Assembly: GCF_030408755.1 (NCBI RefSeq)
Contig: NZ_CP047209.1
Span: forward strand, 744,001 to 808,000
Length of the DNA stretch: 64,000 bases
Direction of reading: 5' to 3'
Source: Corynebacterium felinum
GTDB taxonomy: Bacteria; Actinomycetota; Actinomycetes; Mycobacteriales; Mycobacteriaceae
Below are positions 49,450 to 58,131 of this stretch, piece after piece; positions within the stretch are counted from its first letter, which is position 1; every line of letters begins with the position of its first letter. Below the pieces are notes generated by a model. That model saw nothing but the letters and a program-made list of their open reading frames with translations. It did not search any database and was not told where the DNA came from. A program made the translations under genes and the position numbers.

Positions 49450-50691
49450 TTAAAGTTTGCTGCGCTCAGCAGCTGGCTGAATCAGGTGCGCAATCAGCGG
49501 GAAGAGCAAAACAGTGACACTACCAGCCGCAACCAACAACGACGCGTTGGTCGCACTCAACACATCAGAAGCGACAGCCACATCCGTCACCGCCACAATG
49601 ATCGGCAGCGCAGTCGCCGCATACAAACTAAGCTGCACCTTTTCCCGCCTCGTAGACAATTTCGAGCCAGTATCGACAAACAATTCACGCAGCAAAATAG
49701 GCAAACCACGAGTGATATAGATCAGCGGGACCAGCGCAATAAGGATCAACGGATTAGCAATCACCGCAGCCGGGTCAATACCCATGCCGGAACACACGAA
49801 AAATACAGGGATAAGCAATCCGTAGCCCACGATATCAAGACGCTGCTCCAAAGCAGTGTGGAATTTTTCCGGAACAATCTGACGCAAAATAAAACCAGCC
49901 GCGAACGCGCCAAGCACCACATCAAGCTCGAACACCGCAGCAATCGCCATGAGCAAACCCAACAACCAAATCACCAAACGCACCACCGTTTGGTTAGTCG
50001 AACCCGCCGAATCGACCATGGCACGGCCCATCCACGGCACCAAATATTTAACAGTCTTCGGAATCGCAGCAACAACCGCAGCAATAAGGAAGAAAGCAAG
50101 CAAAACAGAAGCAGTCATCCACGTAGCCCGCGCCGACAGCAGCAACGCCATGGCAAGAATCGGGAAAATCTCACCCAACGCACCATGCACAAGCAAAGAC
50201 TTGCCCACCGGCTTGTCCAGAATCTCTTGCTGCTTCATGATCGGCATAAGCGTACCGACGGCAGTAGAAGTCACCGCAATAGCCAGCACAATAGCAGTGG
50301 CAGTGTTCTCCGGGCTCAACAAAACATAAGCACCAGCGAAGGACAGCACCATACACACAATCCACGTGGAGGATGCAGAGCGCCCCTCCTTACTGCGCAG
50401 ATTAGTCGGATCAATCTCATAGCCAGCAAGCAGGAAAAGCATGCCGAGCCCGAGTTCTTTCACAAGCCCCACACCACCTTCCGTGTTGGCCAAGTCCAGC
50501 CAGTGCGGGCCAATAATAATGCCGAAGGCAATAAGAAGGACAACCGCTGGGATCCGCTTACCTGTCAGCCACGAGAGCAAAGGCGCAAGACACGCTGCAC
50601 CCATGATCCAGGCGAAGGAGACGAGTGGTCCAGATTCGACGAGCCCTGCGGCCATGTGCAGCACTTCTGGGCTTTCAACGCTGTGAAACAT
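49450..50691 (-). CDS. CPA2-family cation:proton antiporter
   Basis: 413 residues, a monovalent cation (Na+ or K+)/H+ antiporter of the KefB/NapA-like CPA2 type, with about 12 hydrophobic segments. Typical stretches: GKRIPAVVLLIAFGIIIGP, LGLGMLFLLAGYEIDP, and the ELDVVLGAFAAGFILRQI transmembrane region with acidic residues. No C-terminal TrkA-N regulatory domain is present. I place the start at the ATG at 50691 (MFHSVESPEV), 22 residues inside the open frame; an ATG at 50655 is also possible. The ion is not determinable. Confidence 0.82.
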   Translation of the reverse strand: MFHSVESPEVLHMAAGLVESGPLVSFAWIMGAACLAPLLSWLTGKRIPAVVLLIAFGIIIGPHWLDLANTEGGVGLVKELGLGMLFLLAGYEIDPTNLRSKEGRSASSTWIVCMVLSFAGAYVLLSPENTATAIVLAIAVTSTAVGTLMPIMKQQEILDKPVGKSLLVHGALGEIFPILAMALLLSARATWMTASVLLAFFLIAAVVAAIPKTVKYLVPWMGRAMVDSAGSTNQTVVRLVIWLLGLLMAIAAVFELDVVLGAFAAGFILRQIVPEKFHTALEQRLDIVGYGLLIPVFFVCSGMGIDPAAVIANPLILIALVPLIYITRGLPILLRELFVDTGSKLSTRREKVQLSLYAATALPIIVAVTDVAVASDVLSATNASLLVAAGSVTVLLFPLIAHLIQPAAERSKL

Positions 50692-50839
50692 TCTGACAAT
50701 CTTAGCGCGAAAAAAGCCTAACTTTTGAAAACTAAACTCCGTGATTTTTTGCACCACGCTAAGGCTAGGTGTGTTGCCGGCTACTTGTCGTGGGGTGGGT
50801 TGCGGGCAATGCTCCGGCGTCGTGTCATGGAATAAGAAA

Positions 50840-50890
50840 AACGGCAGTCACTGAGCATTTTTCTGCAACAGGAACTGCCAGTTATGTCTA
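50840..50890 (+). mobile_element. Possible IS481-end remnant (left edge of island)
   Basis: CAGTCACTG...(~30 bases)...TTATGTCTAC here resembles CAGTCACTG...(~30 bases)...TTATGTCCAC at 56370-56415 at the 3' end of the IS481-type element. The similarity is short, and the stretch can also be read as a plain hairpin (GGCAGT/ACTGCC). Confidence 0.35.
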
Positions 50891-51074
50891 CAGTTTCCAG
50901 CACTAATGCCTTAAGTCGCAGACGTGAGGTGCCGTTCGCGTTTGAGTGGTGCCAATCTCAAATGACTTGTGAGCGGTTAGACTGCCTTGAATAAGACGGT
51001 TTTTCTTTATCGACTTTTCTGGGGCCGAATGCGTGTGACGCAGGAACTTCTTCAACTTCTTCGTCTCTGAGCTA

Positions 51075-52190
51075 AGTGTGGGGTGTTACTTGGCGGTATA
51101 GCAATTCGTCTGGTGAATAGTTGGAGTCGTCACCAACCAAGGCCTCACCGATACTCAATTCTGGGTTAGCCATTTATCACAGGTACCCAGTCTTTGATGA
51201 TTCGGGTGAGAAACGCTGGTGCGTCCATGTCGTTAGATTCGCCTTCATGCTGCTGTAGGTACAAGCCGTTGGCAACGATAGTGGCATCTGGCTCAACGTT
51301 GCAAGAGAACACGCGGTCTCCGGCGATCCATTTGGACAGCACAGCATCTTCCTCCGTAGGAAATTGTCCAGAGGCAGGGTTAAGCTGGACTGTCGAATGA
51401 CAGTGAGTACTGCATCGGCAAGTGTCAGGATTTTGGCTGAGGATGCAGCGAACCAGCTCCTAGCCAGTCATGATCTAAGTTGTCGAGCCGCGAGTTTGCG
51501 TGTGGCAGCTACGAACGGATCAGTAAGCTACGCGACGAAAGCGGATTTACCGAGAATATCGCGCAATTCCCGAGAAATAGACGAGGAACCATTCTGGCCC
51601 TTAATCCCTTCGCTTGTGGGGAGCAAGACAAAAGTGCTTTTATCGAAGTTGAGCCCTAAAATGCGGCCTTTAACACTACTGAATGATTGTGAGCCCCGTC
51701 CGGAACCACTCAACGTGAGTGGTTCCAGGTGCGTCTTTCAGTCCAACGCGGTTACAGCGGCCTGATTCCTCGATAGCAAGATTCTTTGGCACTTGCTTAA
51801 ATTCAATTTCAACCGGTACATCTCGACCGCTACCACCTCGGATGTGGACACCGAACTTATAGACCTGAACCTGATCCTAGGTGACAACTCTTGCCTTCTC
51901 CTCGTACAGCCCAGCATCCAGGAACTGCCCTAACAGTCCGAGCTTGGAATCAATGCCGGTACGGATATTTGATCGGTAGTACTCTTACGCCTTGGTCCTC
52001 TCGACTTTCCTCGTTCGTGTAAGGCAGCGTGAGGTGATCTGGCTGGGCCAGCGTTGTATCTGGCTTCGTCTCTCTACGTACGATGCGAGCAGTCCACGGC
52101 GCTTGAGAATCGAAGAGGGGTGCAGGCTCTGGCTTGCCTCGAAAAGGTAGCATTCGGAGACGTCGGGATCGAAAATATATTCGTGTTCTA
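51075..52190 (-). pseudogene. Decayed minus-strand gene(s), island remnant
   Basis: Protein-like stretches in shifting minus-strand frames, broken by stops and frameshifts. From 5' to 3': LTLPYTNEESREDQG (about 52010), GIDSKLGLLGQFLDAGLYEE (about 51940), IEFKQVPKNLAIEESG (about 51790), VKGRILGLNFDKSTFVLLPT (about 51670), AKILTLADAVLTVIRQS (about 51410), and DAPAFLTRIIKDWVPVING with a stop at 51166. The last overlaps a possible 33-residue frame (51173 to 51075, starting MANPELSIGEALVGDD). No family recognised. Position next to an intact restriction-modification pair suggests a lost defence or accessory gene. Confidence 0.5.
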
Positions 52191-52453
52191 TGTTATAGCA
52201 TTACTGGGAGCATCGCGTCATGAGCTCGTGCAAGTGCCGAGCGCATTCGAGGTGGAGTGTGAAGAAAATCTGATCTATATCCGCAGGCTAAAGTACTCAA
52301 CGGGTACGTGAGCAATGCTGCGAACGATGTGTTAATCTTGCAGGCAATAGGCACAAACAGGTCAACGGTTATGCGCTCAATTTCTTCCGCATTCATCGAT
52401 ATTTCGATCAGCCAGAACCTTGATGTCAGGTACCGTATGTAAGGTGATTGCGC

Positions 52454-54079
52454 ATGACTGATACTCAGAAGAATTATGGTGAAGTATTTACCCGCCGATG
52501 GGTCGTGGAAGCAATCCTTGACCTCGTTGGTTATACAATCGACAAGGATCTTTCTAGGTTGCGAGTAATTGAACCCGCTGTCGGTGGAGGGGCATTTATC
52601 GGACCGCTTGTAGAACGCCTTATTGAGAGCGCGAACCGTCACGGAATCGAGGCGGGGAAGTTACGCGGTATTATCTGTGGATGGGATCTTCAAGAATCTC
52701 ATGTACGAACTTCGCGGATCGTTGCGCAAGAAGCCCTAGCTACCCACGGTGTTGAACCGATTCTCGCAGCGGAGCTTGCAGAATCGTGGATTCATGAGGG
52801 TGATTTCCTCCTCCAGTTCCATACAGAACAAGCCAACATTATTGTAGGAAATCCACCGTACATTCGTAGCGATGATCTCGAAGATCACGTGGAACGTCAG
52901 TACAGAGCGCTGTGGAAGACCATGGCTGGGCGGGCAGATATTTATGTTGGTTTCTATGAATGCGCGCTGTCATTACTGGCTGCCGGCGGAAAACTTGGCT
53001 TTATCTGTGCTGATCGCTGGATGCGTAACGCTTATGGGAAGCAGCTTCGTCATCTTGTTACTAAGTCATATGCGATGGAGTCGGTGTGGTCGATGCACGA
53101 CGTCGATGCCTTTGAAGCGGAGGTGTCAGCTTATCCAGCGATTACGGTTATCGGAACTGCCAAGGACACCCGACCAACAGTGATTGACACAACTGCTGAG
53201 TTCAACGAATCGTCTGCCCGTGAAGCGCTCGCGTTTGTTGCTTCTGGGAAGCAGCAGGCACAAGGGGGTCATTGGGAAGGCGCCCGTCTTGATCGATGGT
53301 TTGATACTGACGATTTCTGGCCATCTGCACCTCCGGCAACTATCTTGCAGTTGGAAGAGCTACAGCAGCGTTTCCCGGCGCTGGGGGCAGATGAAAGTAC
53401 ACGCGTCGGGATTGGTGTTGCGACAGGCGCAGATGGTGCTTATATTGTGAATGCATCGGAAGATATCGATGTTGAACCTGATCGACTATTGCCTCTCGTT
53501 ATGGCAGATGATATTCGTTCTGGTCAGTTGAATAAGCCAAAGAAGGTCATGCTCAATCCATGGGATGAAAACGGGAATCTCGTTGACCCTGAAAAGTATC
53601 CTCAGCTGATCAATACGTTAGAACAGCATGACGCAGTTAAAAAGCGCTATGTTGCCCGCAAGACTCCGGATCAGTGGTTCAAAACAATTGACAAGGTCCG
53701 TCCTGGCCTAGCCCAGCAACCAAAGCTTCTTCTGCAAGACATGAAGGCACAAATCACTCCGGTTTTCGAACCTGGAGGCTATTACCCACATCATAATCTG
53801 TATTACATTGTCTCTGAGACTTGGGATATGGAAGTTCTCGGTGGCATTTTGCTCTCCCACATTGCAGAAGCTTTTATCTCAGCATACGGCGTGAAAATGC
53901 GTGGTGGAACTCTACGATTCCAAGCGCAGTATTTGCGAAAAATTGCCCTTCCCAACTCAGGATCAATCAGTCCAGATGATGCTGAGCGTCTTCGTCTGGC
54001 ATTCCGGGCCGGGGATCGCGAAGCTGCGACCCGTGTGGCGGAGCGTCTCTATGAGATCCCTGCTTTTACCTTCGGTTAA
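52454..54079 (+). CDS. Adenine-N6 DNA methyltransferase, XhoI/PaeR7I type
   Basis: 541 residues, the modification enzyme of a type II system, transferring a methyl group from SAM to adenine. It begins NYGEVFTRRWVVEAILDLVG, as in Eco57I/XhoI-type enzymes. The SAM-binding motif I is VIEPAVGGGAFIGPL (about 35-49), and the catalytic motif is IIVGNPPYIRSDD with NPPY. The C-terminal half is a target-recognition domain. AAGGTG seven bases before the ATG at 52454 supports the start. The restriction gene follows nine bases downstream on the same strand. CTCGAG specificity is inferred from the partner's resemblance to XhoI and is not demonstrated. Confidence 0.85.
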   Translation: MTDTQKNYGEVFTRRWVVEAILDLVGYTIDKDLSRLRVIEPAVGGGAFIGPLVERLIESANRHGIEAGKLRGIICGWDLQESHVRTSRIVAQEALATHGVEPILAAELAESWIHEGDFLLQFHTEQANIIVGNPPYIRSDDLEDHVERQYRALWKTMAGRADIYVGFYECALSLLAAGGKLGFICADRWMRNAYGKQLRHLVTKSYAMESVWSMHDVDAFEAEVSAYPAITVIGTAKDTRPTVIDTTAEFNESSAREALAFVASGKQQAQGGHWEGARLDRWFDTDDFWPSAPPATILQLEELQQRFPALGADESTRVGIGVATGADGAYIVNASEDIDVEPDRLLPLVMADDIRSGQLNKPKKVMLNPWDENGNLVDPEKYPQLINTLEQHDAVKKRYVARKTPDQWFKTIDKVRPGLAQQPKLLLQDMKAQITPVFEPGGYYPHHNLYYIVSETWDMEVLGGILLSHIAEAFISAYGVKMRGGTLRFQAQYLRKIALPNSGSISPDDAERLRLAFRAGDREAATRVAERLYEIPAFTFG

Positions 54080-54088
54080 ACTATCTGA

Positions 54089-54847
54089 ATGGGAAAAAGC
54101 TCTTTTACACCAAAGAAGACATGGGAACTTGCAGTACGAAGCTACTGGGAAGGGCTAAGTTTTCAGCAAGCACGCCAAGGCAGGGCAACAGGTGTCAAAG
54201 ACACAGGGTATCGCGCAGCGGTTACTGGCGGGCAACAGATGAACGCATTTCAAGATGTGTGCGCTTCCATTTGGCAAAGCGACAGTGACATTGAGCTTGA
54301 GGTACGCACCAAGGGGCACAACCACTTGCCCGCGTATTTCCGTCCAGCGAAAAACTGGGACCTTATCGTGTTACATCGAGGAGCGCTTATCGCTGCTATG
54401 GAATTTAAGTCTCAACGTGGTCCTTCGTTCGGTAACAATTTCAATAACCGAACGGAAGAAGCGCTTGGCCTCGCAGCTGACTGCCAAATGGCAGTAGAAC
54501 GAGGGTTGTTCGGCCATCTTAAACCCTGGTTTGGGTTCGTCATGTTTGTTGAACGCGCCCCGAAATCCCTCGAACCAGTCAAGATCCCGACTGGGATGCC
54601 GTTCCCGGCAGACCCTGTCTTTGAGGGGGCATCGTATATCGATCGTTACACCATTTTCTTTGATCGCATGGTGAAGGAAGGGAACTATGACGTCGTGGCC
54701 TTGCTAACTGCTGAGGCGGGCCAAGGTAAGTTCGTTGAGCCGTCGGTAACTTTGTCACTGGCGAATTTGGAGGCAGCTATTCGTGCCAGGATTGAGTACA
54801 TCAAAGCCTTGCCCGATGATGTATTTGACCAGATGGCGAATCAATAA
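54089..54847 (+). CDS. Type II restriction endonuclease, PaeR7I/XhoI family
   Basis: 252 residues that resemble the PaeR7I/XhoI endonucleases over their length. A PD-(D/E)XK-like core is visible: NWDLIVLHRGALIAAMEFKS (D...E-x-K), followed by QRGPSFGNNFNNRTEEALG. Also visible are YWEGLSFQQARQGRATGVKD and a C-terminal VFEGASYIDRYTIFFDRM. Predicted to cut unmethylated DNA, probably at CTCGAG. The gene is intact and follows its methyltransferase; no controller (C) protein is seen. Known from family resemblance, not from assay. Confidence 0.85.
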   Translation: MGKSSFTPKKTWELAVRSYWEGLSFQQARQGRATGVKDTGYRAAVTGGQQMNAFQDVCASIWQSDSDIELEVRTKGHNHLPAYFRPAKNWDLIVLHRGALIAAMEFKSQRGPSFGNNFNNRTEEALGLAADCQMAVERGLFGHLKPWFGFVMFVERAPKSLEPVKIPTGMPFPADPVFEGASYIDRYTIFFDRMVKEGNYDVVALLTAEAGQGKFVEPSVTLSLANLEAAIRARIEYIKALPDDVFDQMANQ

Positions 54848-55029
54848 TGAGTGAATAACGCTGATGGGATAGCGTGAGCGTTGTCTGTAAAACCGCAGGT
54901 CACTCTTGCAGGGGTGTCCTGAAGATTAAACTATTAATCGTGAACAGAGACCGCGTGGATTGTTAGGGGTCTGCATTTCGGGTGGGAGCCGGTTGGCTTT
55001 TTATGGAAGGCGGGGTGTCATGATTCTTA

Positions 55030-55275
55030 ATGACAGCAAAATCCGCTGACGATATTGAATACAAAGTGCCTCAGAGTGAATTGAAAAATAGTCTTGGTTG
55101 TTGTGAAGAGAAAATAGAGCTAGGCAGGCTGTTATTGACTGTAGTATGTATTCGAAGGACAAGGAACCGATTGTCAAAGACGCACGACTTGTGTCCTCAA
55201 ATCTTCGGAATGTGGGGATCGGTCAGGCAATCATTTCTTCGAAAAGATGGTTATGAGGAGGTGCTCAGTCGATGA
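55030..55275 (+). CDS. Small orphan protein in the island (uncertain)
   Basis: 81 residues. The next gene's ATG overlaps its stop codon (ATGA arrangement), which hints at translational coupling. It has scattered cysteines and no membrane segment, and shows no family I recognise. The ribosome-binding site is weak. Confidence 0.3.
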   Translation: MTAKSADDIEYKVPQSELKNSLGCCEEKIELGRLLLTVVCIRRTRNRLSKTHDLCPQIFGMWGSVRQSFLRKDGYEEVLSR

Positions 55276-55619
55276 GTAATAGTTTCTTCTTAAGTACGCA
55301 AGCTCCATTGCACGTTGTGAAGGATGCCTTCATGGCAGAGGCTTTATTTGAAGAAGCGTGGTTCGAAAGTCATGAAATTTTTAATTTTTTCGCGACGGGG
55401 CGAAAGACTGTGGGTTGCATCTTTGATATCAGTAATGATGGTGATTGCTGGGACACTCTGATTACGGTGCGTGAAGGTGAATATGAGCTGCACCGAGAAC
55501 TCTTCCAGATATTGCGCAAGTTGCCGTACAAGTGCACGTGGATTGATCCTAAAGACGATGCGGAGCAGGAGTTCATCCCAGAAAATGCATTACCCCCAAT
55601 CCCTGTGCAAAAACTTTGA
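55272..55619 (+). CDS. Small acidic island protein, unknown
   Basis: 115 residues with a strong GAGGAGG nine bases before the ATG. It is acidic and rich in aromatic residues (FMAEALFEEAWFESHEIFNF, CIFDISNDGDCWDTLITV, LPYKCTWIDPKDDAEQEF), with no signal peptide. The look is that of small immunity or antitoxin-type proteins, but I recognise no domain. It is the last gene of the island before the terminator and the tRNA-end duplications. Confidence 0.6.
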   Translation: MSNSFFLSTQAPLHVVKDAFMAEALFEEAWFESHEIFNFFATGRKTVGCIFDISNDGDCWDTLITVREGEYELHRELFQILRKLPYKCTWIDPKDDAEQEFIPENALPPIPVQKL

Positions 55620-55699
55620 TAACCATCTGCACTCTGCAGACTGTGTCAATTTGTTTGTGTTTGGCGTTGTTGTCTTATAAGAAGGGCTGCAAATAAACA

Positions 55700-55753
55700 A
55701 AAGAAACCCCTGCTTAGGGCTATTTCTATGTTAGCTACTATCGGGGGTTCTTT
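55700..55753. terminator. Stem-loop after the island genes
   Basis: AAAGAAACCCC (55700-55710) pairs with GGGGGTTCTTT (55743-55753) around a 32-base loop, with T-rich flank (TCCTTATTT) on the right. Confidence 0.6.
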
Positions 55754-55768
55754 CCTTATTTGCAAAAA

Positions 55769-55793
55769 GTGCCCCAGAGAGTGCCCCAGAGAG
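55769..55793. other. Duplicated tRNA-Arg 3' end (attachment-site candidate)
   Basis: The 13-bp sequence GTGCCCCAGAGAG occurs twice in tandem (55769-55781 and 55781-55793) and again at 56462-56474. There it is the complement of the 3' end of tRNA-Arg. Such partial copies are the usual mark of site-specific integration at a tRNA gene. Confidence 0.65.
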
Positions 55794-55842
55794 TGTCTGT
55801 GGTCATGACATAGTTGACAATTCTGTTCTGGGTTTTTCTTAA

Positions 55843-56455
55843 TGACACTTGACAGATCAGTCGCGTCATTGTTGACACTTGGCATGCAAGGGCAGAGGTC
55901 TTGACACTTGACAGATCAGTCGCGTCATCGTTGACATATGAATAGTCCGAATCGAAACCTCGCGATCATTACCTACGTCCTTAAACAAGGCAACACAGTT
56001 GCAGCCGCAGCGCGCCATTTCAAAGTCTCACGCCAATGGGTATACACCCTCATCCACCGATACGAAACCAGCGGCGGAGCCGGTCTCCAACCCCGCACCA
56101 AAGCACCGCACACACCCACACCAATGAAGAATCGCGCACCAGAAAAGACAAAGTCGACAAAGCAGGAAGAGTCACACGACGCTACGCAGGCAAGCTCTAC
56201 CACCTAGGCATCACACGCGCCTACAGCGGACAAAAAGTCACCATGGTCGTCGTCGACAAACACATCACCACAGCACTCACAGACACCGGAGAAATACTCA
56301 CCGAACACGTCATCGACGAAACCCGCGACTACCAAAAACCAACATGGAAAAAACACAAAAAATAACCGACAGTCACTGCCCAAAAATTCAGAACAGCAAC
56401 TTCCGGTTATGTCCACTATGACGCGACTGAGTTGTCAACTATGACGCGACTGAGG
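55843..56455 (+). mobile_element. IS481-type element, internally deleted, with doubled ends
   Basis: The left end carries two nearly identical 35-bp copies (55843-55877 and 55902-55936) starting TGACACTTGACAGATCAGTC. The right end has two ~22-bp copies (56410-56431 and 56433-56454) whose complement, CTCAGTCGCGTCATAGTGGA, matches the left end. Between them is a shortened transposase gene. It cannot transpose by itself unless a full copy elsewhere supplies transposase. Confidence 0.75.
55938..56364 (+). pseudogene. IS481-family transposase remnant
   Basis: The first ~65 residues are the family helix-turn-helix (LKQGNTVAAAARHFKVSRQW ... GLQPRTKAPHTPTP). After about 56125 the reading continues in another frame with the transposase C-terminus (VDKAGRVTRRYAGKLYHLGI, then TALTDTGEILTEHVIDETRD). 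The central DDE catalytic core, normally about 250 residues, is absent, so one internal deletion with a frame change explains it. Confidence 0.75.
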
Positions 56456-56462
56456 ACAAGAG

Positions 56463-56535
56463 TGCCCCAGAGAGGAATCGAACCTCCGACACCGGCTTTA
56501 GGAGAGCCGTGCTCTATCCACTGAGCTACTAGGGC
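56463..56535 (-). tRNA. tRNA-Arg (anticodon CCT)
   Basis: A 73-base tRNA. On the minus strand it reads GCCCTAG ... CTGGGGC plus discriminator A, with a seven-base acceptor stem, D-arm TAGCTCAGTGGA, anticodon loop CTCCTAA (anticodon CCT, reading AGG) and T-loop GGTTCGATTCC. Its 3' end faces the accessory island and is duplicated at 55769-55793, so it served as an integration target. CCA is not encoded. Confidence 0.95.
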
Positions 56536-56853
56536 AACAGATTTACAACCGCTGTCAGCGGAGTAATCCGAAAAGATACAGTACCTGAAATATGCGCCCG
56601 CAAGGAAATCTGAAACAGTACAACAGGGGTAGAAGTTCGTACAGGTTCATAGCCGTTGTACTTGGGAAAGGCGCAACTGGCACTACCCCCATAACGAGTT
56701 TGAACGCGAAAAGCAAATTACGTCTACTCTGGAGGTAACCACCTTGCTCGGCGATATTCCACAATAGGCACTTTTCCAAGCTAGAGCCTTATATTTGCCT
56801 TAAGTGAAGCTCGCTAAGCAAAACCGCTACCCACAGTGCGAAGGAGCCTCATC

Positions 56854-57132
56854 ATGGTCAAGCAACCAATATTCCACGATGTCAACCGCCGATCTGTCGC
56901 CGCTTCATTTGTTGAAGAAGACGGAAAAAATGTTCTCGTGTTGGAGCTTCTCGACGAAGAAGGCAACCCGATTGAGCGTCTGCTTACACTCAACCGATTC
57001 GACGCGAAACAGCTTTCCGCCGCCTGCGATCGTTACCTGCACCAGCAGATTTCCATCGACTACTCCTACGTGAACTCACTATTGTCCACGAAAGACCATG
57101 AAGATCTGGGCTACAGTGCAATCGACGAATAA
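56854..57132 (+). CDS. Small conserved corynebacterial protein
   Basis: 92 residues, starting MVKQPIFHDVNRRSVAASFV, acidic, with no signal or membrane segment. AAGGAG nine bases before the ATG at 56854 supports it. A beta-rich first half (VLVLELLDEEGNPIERLLTL) is followed by a helical stretch. I do not recognise a domain. It is the first core gene after the island. Confidence 0.65.
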   Translation: MVKQPIFHDVNRRSVAASFVEEDGKNVLVLELLDEEGNPIERLLTLNRFDAKQLSAACDRYLHQQISIDYSYVNSLLSTKDHEDLGYSAIDE

Positions 57133-57299
57133 ACCACCATAAAAAGAAAGCTCACACTGGGACAAACCCACACCGTGTAACCGCGTGGAGAAGGCACACC
57201 AAACCGACTATGATAAGCACTTGTCATAGTGGGGGTATCAAGACCCAATTCCCACCGGAACCACACCCAACGCCCACAATGTGAGGATTCTACACACTA

Positions 57300-58061
57300 A
57301 TGCGCACTGTATCCGTTATTGGCATAGGTGCAGGAAGCCCCGAGTTCCTTACTCTTCAAGCGATCTCGGGGCTTCGCCATGCCAGGGCAGTATTCGCCCT
57401 CGATAAAGGCGACACCAAAGCTGACCTTTTAGCCCTGCGCCAGCACATCATCGACACCCATTCGCCCAGCACACCCCTGTATTCCATCACCGATCCTGAA
57501 CGCGACCGCAACCCCGACAACTACCAGGCAGAAGTCATACGCTGGCACAAACAACGCGCAGCACTCCTCGCCGAGGCGATCCGCACCCACTCAGGCGAGA
57601 ACGACACTATCGCCTTCCTTGTGTGGGGTGACCCCAGCCTTTACGATTCCACCCTGCGGATTATCGAACACATGGAAACCTACGAAAACCTGAACATGAA
57701 TGTGCAGGTAATCCCAGGAATCACCGCAATCCAAGTACTCACGGCAGCGCACAAACTCCTGCTCAACCGCATCGGCGAAGCAATCCACATCACCACAGGG
57801 CGCAACCTCAAAACAACCAGTGCGCACAACCGACGCAACTGTGTAGTCATGCTCGATGGTGCAAATGCTTGGCTAGAAAACTTTAGCGACAACACCTACA
57901 TCTACTGGGGTGCCTACCTCGGCACCGAACACCAAGTCTTACGAGCAGGATATGTCAAAGACATCGGCGAAGAACTCGCAGAATTGAAAAAACAACTCCG
58001 CACCACCCACGGGTGGATCATGGACACCTATCTGCTTCGCGAACTCGACGAACACGCCTAA
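57300..58061 (+). CDS. cobF: Precorrin-6A synthase-like SAM methyltransferase CobF
   Basis: 253 residues of the tetrapyrrole methylase family: VSVIGIGAGSPEFLTLQAI at the N-terminus, FLVWGDPSLYDSTLRIIEHM, and VQVIPGITAIQVLTAAHKLL. The overall pattern and length match CobF, which methylates C-1 of precorrin-5 with loss of the acetyl group in aerobic cobalamin synthesis. No other cob gene is in the window, so its use here is uncertain. Transcribed alone and followed by a terminator. Confidence 0.85.
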   Translation: MRTVSVIGIGAGSPEFLTLQAISGLRHARAVFALDKGDTKADLLALRQHIIDTHSPSTPLYSITDPERDRNPDNYQAEVIRWHKQRAALLAEAIRTHSGENDTIAFLVWGDPSLYDSTLRIIEHMETYENLNMNVQVIPGITAIQVLTAAHKLLLNRIGEAIHITTGRNLKTTSAHNRRNCVVMLDGANAWLENFSDNTYIYWGAYLGTEHQVLRAGYVKDIGEELAELKKQLRTTHGWIMDTYLLRELDEHA

Positions 58062-58075
58062 ACCTAAAATAAGCA

Positions 58076-58116
58076 AAAACCTTGCCCAAGGATCACGTTC
58101 CAAGGGCAAGGGTTTT
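58076..58116. terminator. Terminator between cobF and mrx1
   Basis: AAAACCTTGCCC and GGGCAAGGGTTTT form a stem with T-rich ends on both strands, between two convergent genes. Confidence 0.85.
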
Positions 58117-58131
58117 CTATGAGCTACTGGA

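Noticed and set aside
49486..50721. A 411-codon frame antisense to the antiporter gene
   Set aside because: Low-complexity Arg/Asn/His/Gln composition, a shadow of the real gene. The same applies to the antisense frames at 29257-30360, 37664-38755 and 18629-19900.
51194..51765. Plus-strand frames of 68 and 133 codons in the island
   Set aside because: The minus strand of the same DNA has clearly more protein-like fragments, so these are shadows of a decayed gene.
52193..52642. 149-codon minus-strand frame overlapping the methyltransferase start
   Set aside because: It runs antisense to the recognised methyltransferase N-terminus and has no family features.
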